A DNA stretch of 5,187 bases, from contig CAIQXR010000151.1 of NCBI GenBank assembly GCA_903875815.1, positions 1 to 5,187 of the forward strand. Reading direction: 5' to 3'. Origin of the DNA: an uncultured Actinomycetes bacterium. GTDB taxonomy: Bacteria > Actinomycetota > Actinomycetes > Nanopelagicales > Nanopelagicaceae. The notes beneath the pieces were generated by a model. The model saw only the letters and a program-made list of their open reading frames with translations. It ran no database searches and was not told the origin of the DNA. This document shows positions 1 to 5,187 of the stretch, piece after piece. The position numbers and the translations under genes are program-made. Each line of letters starts with the position of its first letter. Position 1 is the stretch's first letter.

Positions 1-207
1 CAGCCACAAGGATCCATCTGTGTCGATGGCGTATCGCTCACTGTGGGAGAACTCAGTGATGATGCAAATCAAATTTCGGTCTGGTTGATTCCCGAGACGC
101 TCGCTAAAACCAATTTGAGCACTCGAAAAATAGGCGACACCGTCAATATCGAAGTAGATGTGTTAGCTAAATACGTAGAACGCATCTTGAAGCGAGGAGA
201 TGCATGA
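1..207 (+). CDS. ribE: Riboflavin synthase (alpha subunit), C-terminal part, 5' end outside window
   Basis: Frame 1 is open from the first base to a TGA at 205-207, giving 68 residues. Riboflavin synthase dismutates two 6,7-dimethyl-8-ribityllumazine molecules into riboflavin and a pyrimidinedione in the cytoplasm. The visible part is the second half of the second lumazine-binding barrel. It shows GSICVDGVSLTV at residues 4-15 of the fragment, IPETLAKTNL at 30-39, and GDTVNIEVDVLAKYVERIL at 45-63, the family's typical C-terminal signature leading to the trimerisation helix. The family is usually about 200 residues, so roughly two thirds lies upstream. The stop overlaps the ribBA start as ATGA, so the two are translationally coupled. 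The name ribE follows common usage; the same gene is called ribC in E. coli. The family assignment is firm, but nothing can be said of the start or the operon promoter. Confidence 0.93.
   Translation, partial: QPQGSICVDGVSLTVGELSDDANQISVWLIPETLAKTNLSTRKIGDTVNIEVDVLAKYVERILKRGDA
194..199 (+). promoter_or_regulatory. Ribosome binding site of ribBA
   Basis: GAGGAG sits 4 bases before the ATG at 204, inside the last codons of riboflavin synthase. It supports this start and re-initiation at the ATGA overlap. Another ATG at 200 is in a different frame and can be ignored. Confidence 0.7.
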
Positions 208-1400
208 ATATCCAAGATGCACTAAAAGATTTTGCACTCGGCAAACTTCTCATCATCACTGATGATGAATCTCGCGAAAACGAGGGCGACTTGATGTTGC
301 TCGCTGAAAAAGCAACCGCAGAGTCTGTGGGTTTTATGGTGCGTCACACCTCCGGTGTGATCTGCGTATCGATTACTCAGGCGGAAGCAGATCGACTTCG
401 TCTGCCACAAATGGTGAAGAAGAATCAAGATGAGAAGCGCACCGCTTTTACTGTTTCTGTCGATGCCCTGGACGGACTAACAACCGGAATTAGTGCTGCC
501 GAGCGCGCAAAAACTATTCAGGCGTTAGCAAACGCTCAATCAACTGCTCAAGATTTCTCACGTCCGGGGCACATCTTCCCGCTCACTGCTCACCCCGAAT
601 TGCTTCGAGCTCGTCGCGGTCACACCGAAGCGGGAGTAGTCATGGCGCTATTGGTGGGTGCTGCGCCAGCAACAGCGCTCTCTGAACTAGTTAATGAGGA
701 TGGCTCCATGATGCGCGGCCAAGCCTTAAAAGATTTCAGCGATGCCTATGGCATTCCCATGTACTCCATTCAAGAGTTAGCTGATTATGCAGAGCGGCAC
801 TTGCAGGTAAGCGCGCCAGAACAGGTGGATTATCAATGGGCAAAGCTGCCGCGCTCGAGCGCAGAATGGCAGATTGCAATTCACTCAACATCTAGTGGCG
901 TTGAACATGCAATTCTTAAATTCGGCACGCCGGGAAATGATCCACTCCTGCGTCTGCATTCCGAATGCTTGACTGGAGATGCTTTTGGGAGAGATCGTTG
1001 CGATTGTGGCGATCAGCTGGCTCGAAGTTTCGATGCAATTGAGGCAGAAGGCGCCGGTTACATTATTTATCTCCGCGACCACGAAGGCCGCGGCATTGGC
1101 CTTGGTCAGAAGATTGCCGCTTACCGTTTGCAAGATGCAGGCGCCGACACAGTTGATGCAAATATTCAATTAGGCCACGATGCGGACGAGCGCGATTGGA
1201 TCGATGCCCTAGCAATTGTGAGAAATCTTGGAATCTCCACCCTTCGTTTGTTGAGTAACAATCCATTGAAAGTTGCCGCTCTTACAGAAGGTGGAATTGC
1301 CATAACCATTGTCCCTGTGACTGCACATGTCACAACTGCCAACCGAGAATATTTACTCACCAAGAAAAACCGAATGCAACATAATTTAGAGATCAACTAA
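204..1400 (+). CDS. ribBA: Bifunctional 3,4-dihydroxy-2-butanone 4-phosphate synthase / GTP cyclohydrolase II (RibBA)
   Basis: This 398-residue protein catalyses both entry steps of riboflavin synthesis: ribulose 5-phosphate to DHBP plus formate, and GTP to the diaminopyrimidine. The N-terminal DHBP synthase domain (about 1-200) has the acidic metal-binding motif RENEGD at 24-29, TAFTVSVDA at 80-88, GISAAERAKTI at 95-105, RPGHIFPL at 120-127, RRGHTEA at 137-143 and ELVNEDG at 161-167. The GTP cyclohydrolase II domain (about 220-398) has the zinc cysteines C255, C266 and C268 (C-x10-C-x-C), HEGRGIGL at 293-300, the catalytic pair D328/R330 in DER, and SNNP at 351-354. Length is near the usual 400-430. 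The ATG at 204 follows GAGGAG at 194-199 and overlaps the upstream stop. Unusual points: the common GGVL before RxGHTEA reads ELLR, the common Asp in TEAxVD is Val (residue 146), and the common RVPL near the C-terminus reads IVPV. The visible catalytic residues remain, so I expect both activities. Confidence 0.94.
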   Translation: MNIQDALKDFALGKLLIITDDESRENEGDLMLLAEKATAESVGFMVRHTSGVICVSITQAEADRLRLPQMVKKNQDEKRTAFTVSVDALDGLTTGISAAERAKTIQALANAQSTAQDFSRPGHIFPLTAHPELLRARRGHTEAGVVMALLVGAAPATALSELVNEDGSMMRGQALKDFSDAYGIPMYSIQELADYAERHLQVSAPEQVDYQWAKLPRSSAEWQIAIHSTSSGVEHAILKFGTPGNDPLLRLHSECLTGDAFGRDRCDCGDQLARSFDAIEAEGAGYIIYLRDHEGRGIGLGQKIAAYRLQDAGADTVDANIQLGHDADERDWIDALAIVRNLGISTLRLLSNNPLKVAALTEGGIAITIVPVTAHVTTANREYLLTKKNRMQHNLEIN

Positions 1401-1417
1401 GTCGGAATATCAGAGAG

Positions 1418-1424
1418 AAGGAAG
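1418..1424 (+). promoter_or_regulatory. Ribosome binding site of ribH
   Basis: A purine-rich AAGGAAG lies 5 bases before the ATG at 1430, inside the 29-base gap after ribBA. It fixes the ribH start; no other start in that gap has a comparable site. Confidence 0.7.
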
Positions 1425-1429
1425 CGATC

Positions 1430-1876
1430 ATGGCCGGAGCAGCACCCACATTTAGCGTCACACCAAAAGCTGGCGCGAAGGTAGCAATCATTTCCGCTTC
1501 GTGGCATACCGATATATGTGCCGCCCTCGTTGCAGGCGCTGTGAAAGCCATGGAGCAATATTCAGTGGGCTATGAAATCTCCTATGTGCCGGGTTCTTTT
1601 GAATTACCACTTGCCGCGCAAAAGGCACTCGACCATGGCTTTGATGCAGCAGTGATTGTTGGACTTGTCCTGAAGGGTGAGACCCCCCATTTCGAATACG
1701 TGTGCGACGGCGTGACTCAGGGAGTTATGTCGGCTCAACTCAGCCGCTCGAAGCCAATTGGCTTTGGCGTCCTCATGTGTAATGACCTTGCGCAAGCAAC
1801 TGCCCGAATTGGCGGCCCAGGAAGTAAGGAAGATAAGGGCTACGACGCGGGAATTGCGGCCCTCGCACTTCTCTAA
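1430..1876 (+). CDS. ribH: 6,7-dimethyl-8-ribityllumazine synthase (RibH)
   Basis: Lumazine synthase condenses 5-amino-6-ribitylamino-uracil with DHBP, the product of the neighbouring RibBA, to give the substrate of riboflavin synthase. The 148-residue protein has the substrate-binding segment ASWHTDI at 23-29, PGSFELP at 54-60 and GETPHFEYV at 83-91, with H87 as the expected catalytic histidine. It also has GFGVLMC at 111-117, and R126 plus K136 (in EDKG, 134-137) at the places of the phosphate-contacting Arg and Lys of the family. Family members are usually 150-160 residues; the slight shortness is at the C-terminus after AGIAALAL, while the core is complete. The family normally assembles as pentamers or 60-mer shells. 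The ATG at 1430 has AAGGAAG at 1418-1424 five bases before it. It lies 29 bases after ribBA with no visible terminator between, so it should be in the same transcript. Confidence 0.95.
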   Translation: MAGAAPTFSVTPKAGAKVAIISASWHTDICAALVAGAVKAMEQYSVGYEISYVPGSFELPLAAQKALDHGFDAAVIVGLVLKGETPHFEYVCDGVTQGVMSAQLSRSKPIGFGVLMCNDLAQATARIGGPGSKEDKGYDAGIAALALL

Positions 1877-1888
1877 CAGGCTATCCAA

Positions 1889-1902
1889 GGGCGACTCCGC
1901 CC
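1889..1902 (+). terminator. Small GC hairpin after ribH, possible weak terminator
   Basis: GGGCG (1889-1893), loop ACTC, and CGCCC (1898-1902) form a perfect 5-base-pair GC stem 12 bases after the ribH stop. Its position suits the end of the rib operon. It is followed by CATAGAATTT and not by a run of T, so it is not a classical intrinsic terminator. It may only slow polymerase or protect the 3' end, or be chance. Confidence 0.25.
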
Positions 1903-1945
1903 CATAGAATTTCGCAGCAGTTACGTTAAGACCGTTAGTCCCCCT

Positions 1946-1957
1946 GAGAGAAGTGAG
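1946..1957 (+). promoter_or_regulatory. Ribosome binding site region of xylA
   Basis: The purine-rich stretch GAGAGAAGTGAG ends 6 bases before the ATG at 1964. It has no perfect AGGAGG core, so it is moderate in strength. The start is supported independently because residue numbering from this ATG matches Streptomyces xylose isomerases at every catalytic position. Confidence 0.45.
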
Positions 1958-1963
1958 TGATCA

Positions 1964-3118
1964 ATGTCGTTTACACCAACTCCTGCTGACAAATTTACCT
2001 TTGGTCTGTGGACCGTGGGCTGGCAGGCGCGTGATCCGTTTGGTGATCCCACTCGTGATGCACTTGATCCAGTTCGTACTGTTAACGAACTCGCAGCGCG
2101 TGGTGCCTACGGTGTGACGTTCCATGATGACGATCTCTTTCCCTTTGGCTCTGATGACGCTACTCGCCAAGGACATATCGATCGCTTCAAGAAGGCGCTT
2201 TCTGAGACCGGCATGAAAGTGCCGATGGCGACAACAAATCTCTTCAGCCATCCTGTCTTTAAAGATGGCGCGCTCACCAGTAACGATCGCGATATTCGCC
2301 GTTTTGCACTTCGCAAAGCGATGCGCAATATCGATCTGGCTGCAGATCTCGGCGCCAAGATTTATGTCTGCTGGGGCGGCCGGGAAGGCGCAGAATCGGA
2401 AAGCTCAAAGGATGCCTATGTGGCACTTCAGCGTTATGCCGAAGGATTTAACATCCTCGGACAATATGTCATTGATAAGGGTTATGACATTAAGTTTGCG
2501 ATTGAACCAAAGCCGAATGAACCGCGTGGCGATATCTTCTTGCCAACAATTGGACATGCACTCGGATTCATCTCCATGCTCGATCATCCAGAGATGGTGG
2601 GACTAAATCCTGAGGTGGGCCATGAACAAATGGCGAACCTCAACTTCGTTCACGGCATTGCGCAAGCACTCTGGCAAGGCAAGCTCTTCCATATCGATCT
2701 GAACGGTCAGCGCGGCCCGAAGTACGATCAAGACTTTGTTTTCGGCCACGGCGATCTTAAGAGTGCATTCTTCTTAGTCGATCTCCTCGAGCGTTATCAG
2801 TACGCCGGCCCTAAGCACTTTGATTACAAGCCAGTACGTACCGACGATGATTCTGGCGTCTGGGCATCGGCCACATCCAATATGCGCATGTACTTAATCC
2901 TCAAAGAGCGTGCTGCTGCATTCCGTAAGGATCCTCGAGTCATTGAAGCGATGAAGAACTCCAATATCCCAGGCCTCTCCGAGCCAACTTTGGCTGCCGG
3001 AGAAACGTGGAAGGATCTTGCAAAAGATTCCTTCGATGCCGATGCTGCCGGTAAGCGTGGCTATGGTTATGAAGTTCTCGATCAACTAGCTCTCGAACAT
3101 TTGATGGGCGTCGAATAA
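1964..3118 (+). CDS. xylA: Xylose isomerase, class I (short, Streptomyces type)
   Basis: XylA interconverts D-xylose and D-xylulose in the cytoplasm (and, in this family, glucose and fructose) using two divalent metals in a TIM barrel. The 384-residue protein matches the short actinobacterial class (about 385-390) and not the roughly 440-residue class II. All expected active-site residues fall at their Streptomyces positions: W16, F26 (which reaches into the neighbouring subunit), H54 and D57 in TFHDDD, W137 in [10 protein letters not shown], and K183 in [12 protein letters not shown]. Metal ligands are E181, E217, H220, D245, D255, D257 and D287. The C-terminal tail from about residue 320, which wraps around the partner subunit in the tetramer, is present and ends [11 protein letters not shown]. 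The exact numbering confirms the ATG at 1964. It is the first gene of the xyl cluster, 87 bases after ribH and 5 bases before xylB. No truncation or missing key residue is seen. Confidence 0.97.
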   Translation: MSFTPTPADKFTFGLWTVGWQARDPFGDPTRDALDPVRTVNELAARGAYGVTFHDDDLFPFGSDDATRQGHIDRFKKALSETGMKVPMATTNLFSHPVFKDGALTSNDRDIRRFALRKAMRNIDLAADLGAKIYVCWGGREGAESESSKDAYVALQRYAEGFNILGQYVIDKGYDIKFAIEPKPNEPRGDIFLPTIGHALGFISMLDHPEMVGLNPEVGHEQMANLNFVHGIAQALWQGKLFHIDLNGQRGPKYDQDFVFGHGDLKSAFFLVDLLERYQYAGPKHFDYKPVRTDDDSGVWASATSNMRMYLILKERAAAFRKDPRVIEAMKNSNIPGLSEPTLAAGETWKDLAKDSFDADAAGKRGYGYEVLDQLALEHLMGVE

Positions 3119-3123
3119 TCTCT

Positions 3124-4425
3124 ATGCGCAAAGTTGCTGGCGTTGACTCCTCGACGCAATCAGTAAAGATTGTGGTGCGCGATGCCGAATCTGGTCAGCT
3201 CGTGGCCTCAGCATCGCGGCCACATCCCGGTGGAACTGAAGTTGACCCCGAAGCTTGGTGGCAAGCACTTCAAGGAGTCATCGCGGATGTCGGCGGCCTC
3301 GATGAGATTGAAGCGATCAGCATCGCTGGCCAACAACATGGCATGGTCGTCTTGGATGAAACCGGCCAAGTCATTCGACCCGCGTTGTTGTGGAATGACA
3401 CTCGATCAGCCCAAGCGGCAATAGATCTCAACATTGAATTTCCTAACATTCACGAATTAGTGGGATCTAAACTCGTTGCTTCATTCACTGCAACAAAACT
3501 GCGTTGGCTGCGTGATAACGAACCTGCAAACGCTGCCAAAGTTCGCGCCGTGGCTCTGCCACATGATTGGTTATCGTGGAAATTATCAGGAAGTACCAAC
3601 CTCAAAGATCTATTTACCGATCGATCCGATGCATCGGGTACTGGCTACTTTGATTGCGTTACAAATACCTACTCCATGGAAATTCTCGAAGCGGCTTTGG
3701 GACATACCCATGTGACGCTTCCTAGAATCATCCAGCCAAAGAGCTTCGGTTTTGATAATGGAAAACTGCGTATTGCACCAGGGGCAGGCGATAATGCCGG
3801 TGGCGCGCTAGGTGTGGGCGCAGTACTGGGTGATCTCGTTGTATCGCTAGGTACCAGCGGAACTGCCTTTGCTATCTCGGCTACACCGACCCACGATCCA
3901 TCTGGTGAAGTTGCTGGATTTGCCGATGTCACCGGAAATTATTTGCCACTTGCTTGCACATTAAATGCCGCCAAAATCTTTGATTCCACAGCAAAGATGC
4001 TGGGCCGTAGTTTTGATGAATATAGCGAGCTAGCACTGAGCGCTATGCCAGGCGCTGGCGGCCTCTCATTAATTCCTTACTTTGACGGCGAACGCACACC
4101 CAACCTCCCTGACGCTCGCGGCTCGCTTACTGGAATCACGCACGAGAATTTCACTCCAGCCAATATCGCCCGTGCCAGCATTGAAGGAGTTATGTCCGGG
4201 CTCTTCTATGCTGCCAAGGCGCTCACTGCTCAAGGCGTAAAGCACCAACGTATTCTTCTGATCGGTGGAGCAGCTCGCAATCCAGCAGTCCAGCAGATCG
4301 CAGAAGAAGTATTTGGAGAGAAGATCACTGTTCCACCTATTGGTGAATATGTCGCTGATGGTGCTGCCAAGCAAGCCGCTTGGGCGCTGCTCGGAACCGA
4401 ATTACCACCACAGTGGGCCAATTAA
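3124..4425 (+). CDS. xylB: Xylulokinase (FGGY carbohydrate kinase family)
   Basis: XylB phosphorylates D-xylulose, the product of XylA, with ATP to give xylulose 5-phosphate for the pentose phosphate pathway. The 433-residue protein shows the two actin-like domains of FGGY kinases. The N-terminal half has GVDSSTQSVK at 6-15 (phosphate loop, D8), AGQQHGMV at 68-75 (sugar-site loop), LLWNDTRS at 88-95, and LPHDWLSWKL followed by TDRSDASGTGYF at 145-176. The C-terminal half has the catalytic-base motif PGAGDNAGGALG at 219-230 (D223), SLGTSGTAFA at 241-250, YFDGERTPN at 319-327 and the adenosine-side motifs LIGGAARN at 379-386 and GEYVADGAAKQAAW at 407-420. It is somewhat shorter than the common 460-490 residues, but every motif is present. 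The start lies 5 bases after xylA with no convincing Shine-Dalgarno, and no in-frame alternative start fits, so translation is probably coupled to xylA. The motifs and the xylA neighbour favour xylulokinase over other FGGY kinases. Confidence 0.95.
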   Translation: MRKVAGVDSSTQSVKIVVRDAESGQLVASASRPHPGGTEVDPEAWWQALQGVIADVGGLDEIEAISIAGQQHGMVVLDETGQVIRPALLWNDTRSAQAAIDLNIEFPNIHELVGSKLVASFTATKLRWLRDNEPANAAKVRAVALPHDWLSWKLSGSTNLKDLFTDRSDASGTGYFDCVTNTYSMEILEAALGHTHVTLPRIIQPKSFGFDNGKLRIAPGAGDNAGGALGVGAVLGDLVVSLGTSGTAFAISATPTHDPSGEVAGFADVTGNYLPLACTLNAAKIFDSTAKMLGRSFDEYSELALSAMPGAGGLSLIPYFDGERTPNLPDARGSLTGITHENFTPANIARASIEGVMSGLFYAAKALTAQGVKHQRILLIGGAARNPAVQQIAEEVFGEKITVPPIGEYVADGAAKQAAWALLGTELPPQWAN

Positions 4426-4429
4426 AGGA
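4424..4429 (+). promoter_or_regulatory. Ribosome binding site deciding the MOSC gene start
   Basis: AAAGGA overlaps the xylB stop codon (4423-4425) and ends 5 bases before the ATG at 4435. The earlier in-frame ATG at 4429 overlaps this site, leaving no room for a ribosome to use it there. The site therefore favours 4435; the two starts differ by only two residues. Confidence 0.55.
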
Positions 4430-4434
4430 TGGCG

Positions 4435-5076
4435 ATGGATACTCCCGCAAAAGTTCTCTCGATCAATATTGCCACCGAAAGCAAGCCACAGTCTTGGACT
4501 GAGTCAGGTAACCGCACTGGTATCGATAAGCGGCCGGTGGAAGGGCTTGTGCAATTTGGAAATGATTGCGTGGCCGGCGATAGCGTTGTAGATCGCAAAC
4601 ACCACGGTGGTTATGACCGAGCGGTATACGCCTATGCCCGTGAAGATGCCGAGTGGTGGGAAGCAAAGATTGGCCGCGAAATCACACCGGGATCATTCGG
4701 AGAAAATCTCACTACAGTTGGTATTGATGTGACAGGCGCAGTCATTGGCGAACAATGGCGCATCGGAGAATTACTTCTTGAAGTTGCCGAACCTCGAATT
4801 CCTTGCAAAGTCTTTTCAGGATTCTGGGATCGCCCTACATTGATCAAGGAATTCACGGAAGCGAATCGCCCTGGTGCATATATGCGCATCCTCGAAGAGG
4901 CCATGGTCGAGGCAGGAACCGCAATCGAGATCGTTCATCGACCAGCCCATGGCATCACCATTGGCGATATCTACGCTGCTAAATCAGGTGCCCGCGAAAA
5001 GATTGCTCAGATCGCGGCAGTGAAGGATTTGTCAGTCGAGTATCAAGCCTGGGCAACTAAGTTACTCGGTGACTAA
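4435..5076 (+). CDS. MOSC-domain protein, YiiM-like
   Basis: MOSC domains are the C-terminal domain of molybdenum cofactor sulfurases and also occur in stand-alone proteins. The E. coli relatives YiiM and YcbX are molybdoenzymes that detoxify N-hydroxylated bases. From the ATG at 4435 this protein has 213 residues (215 from 4429), close to YiiM size. It shows RKHHGGYDRAVYAY at 54-67, EWWEAKIGREITPGSFGENLT at about 73-93, and PRIPCKVF at 120-127, where C124 is the invariant cysteine expected to hold the cofactor. GAYMRILEEAMVEAGTAIEI follows at about 147-166, then RPAHGITIGDIY at 169-180, and the C-terminal part looks like the YiiM helical tail. No signal peptide or membrane segment is seen, so it is probably cytoplasmic. 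It starts within 10 bases of the xylB stop, so it is likely co-transcribed with xylAB. No direct link to xylose use is known to me, and its substrate cannot be read from sequence. Confidence 0.85.
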   Translation: MDTPAKVLSINIATESKPQSWTESGNRTGIDKRPVEGLVQFGNDCVAGDSVVDRKHHGGYDRAVYAYAREDAEWWEAKIGREITPGSFGENLTTVGIDVTGAVIGEQWRIGELLLEVAEPRIPCKVFSGFWDRPTLIKEFTEANRPGAYMRILEEAMVEAGTAIEIVHRPAHGITIGDIYAAKSGAREKIAQIAAVKDLSVEYQAWATKLLGD

Positions 5077-5084
5077 CCCCTGCA

Positions 5085-5187
5085 CTAAATATTTCGGTAT
5101 GCCTCACGACGATGCGCGATTTGAATGAGTTGAACAATGAGTTGGCCGTTATCGACCCTGTAAATTATTCGATAATCTCCGACTCGC
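5085..5187 (-). CDS. RelE/ParE-superfamily toxin-like protein, C-terminal fragment, 5' end outside window
   Basis: On the minus strand the frame is open from the right edge (first full codon 5186-5184) to a TAG at 5087-5085, giving 33 residues. They begin RVGDYRIIYRVDNGQLIV and end QIAHRREAYRNI. This is the characteristic C-terminal half of RelE/ParE-fold toxins: a conserved RVGDYRxxY strand with its arginines, a beta-turn DNG, then a strand ending in HRREAY. RelE-type members cleave mRNA on the ribosome, whereas ParE members poison gyrase; the close RVGDYRIIYxVD and HRRxxY wording favours the RelE side. The family is about 85-95 residues, so roughly 55 lie beyond the edge, usually preceded by a small antitoxin gene. 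It converges on the MOSC gene with 8 bases between stop codons. Family assignment is good for so short a piece; activity and the presence of an antitoxin are inference. Confidence 0.82.
   Translation of the reverse strand, partial: RVGDYRIIYRVDNGQLIVQLIQIAHRREAYRNI

Larger units (their letters stand above)
1877..1963 (+). promoter_or_regulatory. ribH-xylA intergenic region, candidate xyl promoter and operator
   Basis: This 87-base gap is the longest in the window and separates a vitamin operon from a sugar operon, so a promoter for xylA is likely here. TAGAAT at 1905-1910 matches a -10 box at five of six positions. The hexamer 17 bases upstream (1882-1887, TATCCA) matches TTGACA at only three. 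Downstream are three GTTA copies at 1920-1923, 1925-1928 and 1934-1937. The last two lie within CGTTA repeats 9 bases apart, and a GAC-5-GTC inverted repeat spans 1930-1940. These could bind a regulator such as a XylR of the ROK family, but I do not recognise a known operator. The functional reading is inference from position. Confidence 0.3.

Noticed and set aside
1..60. FMN riboswitch expected for a riboflavin operon
   Set aside because: The window opens inside the riboflavin synthase coding sequence; the operon leader lies upstream and none of its structure is visible here.
885..1266. Overlapping minus-strand open frames of 94 and 67 codons within ribBA, plus a 64-codon + strand frame
   Set aside because: They lie antisense or out of frame to a strongly conserved GTP cyclohydrolase II domain, lack ribosome sites and resemble no family.
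1961..2606. Minus-strand frames (96 and 83 codons) and a 113-codon + strand frame inside xylA
   Set aside because: xylA in this region is a perfect match to its family's active-site layout, so the other frames are not under coding selection that I can see.
3626..3637. Perfect 12-base palindrome CCGATGCATCGG
   Set aside because: It encodes the conserved SDASG part of the xylulokinase TDRSDASGTGY motif; a single palindrome inside conserved coding sequence needs no regulatory explanation.
3669..4421. Minus-strand open frames of 87, 101 and 63 codons inside xylB
   Set aside because: They are shadows of xylB motif regions; their low-complexity Ala/Pro/Ser-rich translation is typical of antisense reading of Gly/Ala-rich coding DNA.
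4429..4431. ATG at 4429 as the MOSC gene start
   Set aside because: The only good ribosome site (AAAGGA, 4424-4429) overlaps this ATG, whereas the ATG at 4435 has proper spacing. The difference is two residues, so this is a preference and not a certainty.
5087..5094. AAATATTT palindrome between the converging genes as a possible bidirectional terminator
   Set aside because: It has no GC stem and falls within the last codons of the minus-strand toxin-like gene; it is too short and AT-rich to act as an intrinsic terminator.

Overview
The window is a densely packed stretch of a bacterial chromosome, probably from an actinobacterium. The xylose isomerase is the short Streptomyces-type (class I) enzyme. 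The xylulokinase and lumazine synthase also have actinobacterial-looking motifs, and the riboflavin genes run in the order riboflavin synthase, RibBA, RibH. Base composition is near 50% G+C on the lines I counted (32 of 60 in 1-60, 2041-2100 and 4261-4320; 26 of 60 in 1381-1440), well below most soil actinobacteria. A streamlined lineage such as the freshwater Nanopelagicales or Luna-type groups would fit, but that is inference and not a taxonomic call.

Region 1 (1-1876) is the end of a riboflavin biosynthesis operon on the + strand. It holds the C-terminal 68 codons of riboflavin synthase, then a bifunctional DHBP synthase/GTP cyclohydrolase II (ribBA, overlapping the previous gene by ATGA), then lumazine synthase (ribH, 29 bases later). 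Together they cover both entry reactions (GTP and ribulose 5-phosphate) and the last two steps to riboflavin. Only the deaminase/reductase (ribD), which may lie upstream, is missing from view.

Region 2 (1877-1963) is an 87-base spacer. It has a small GC-rich hairpin, a possible -10 box and GTTA repeats, and is the likely place where rib transcription ends or xyl transcription starts.

Region 3 (1964-5076) is a tight + strand cluster: xylA (xylose isomerase), xylB (xylulokinase, 5 bases later) and a YiiM-like MOSC-domain protein whose start lies a few bases after the xylB stop. XylA and XylB convert D-xylose to xylulose 5-phosphate for the pentose phosphate pathway. No xylose transporter or XylR regulator is in the window. 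The MOSC gene is an unexpected partner.

Region 4 (5085-5187, minus strand) is the C-terminal end of a RelE/ParE-superfamily toxin-like protein that runs off the right edge. It converges on the MOSC gene with 8 bases between the stop codons.

I found no RNA genes, CRISPR, insertion sequences or long repeats. The window is mostly ordinary metabolism. The points most worth a second look are the partial toxin gene, the MOSC gene in the xylose cluster, and the altered motifs in RibBA.
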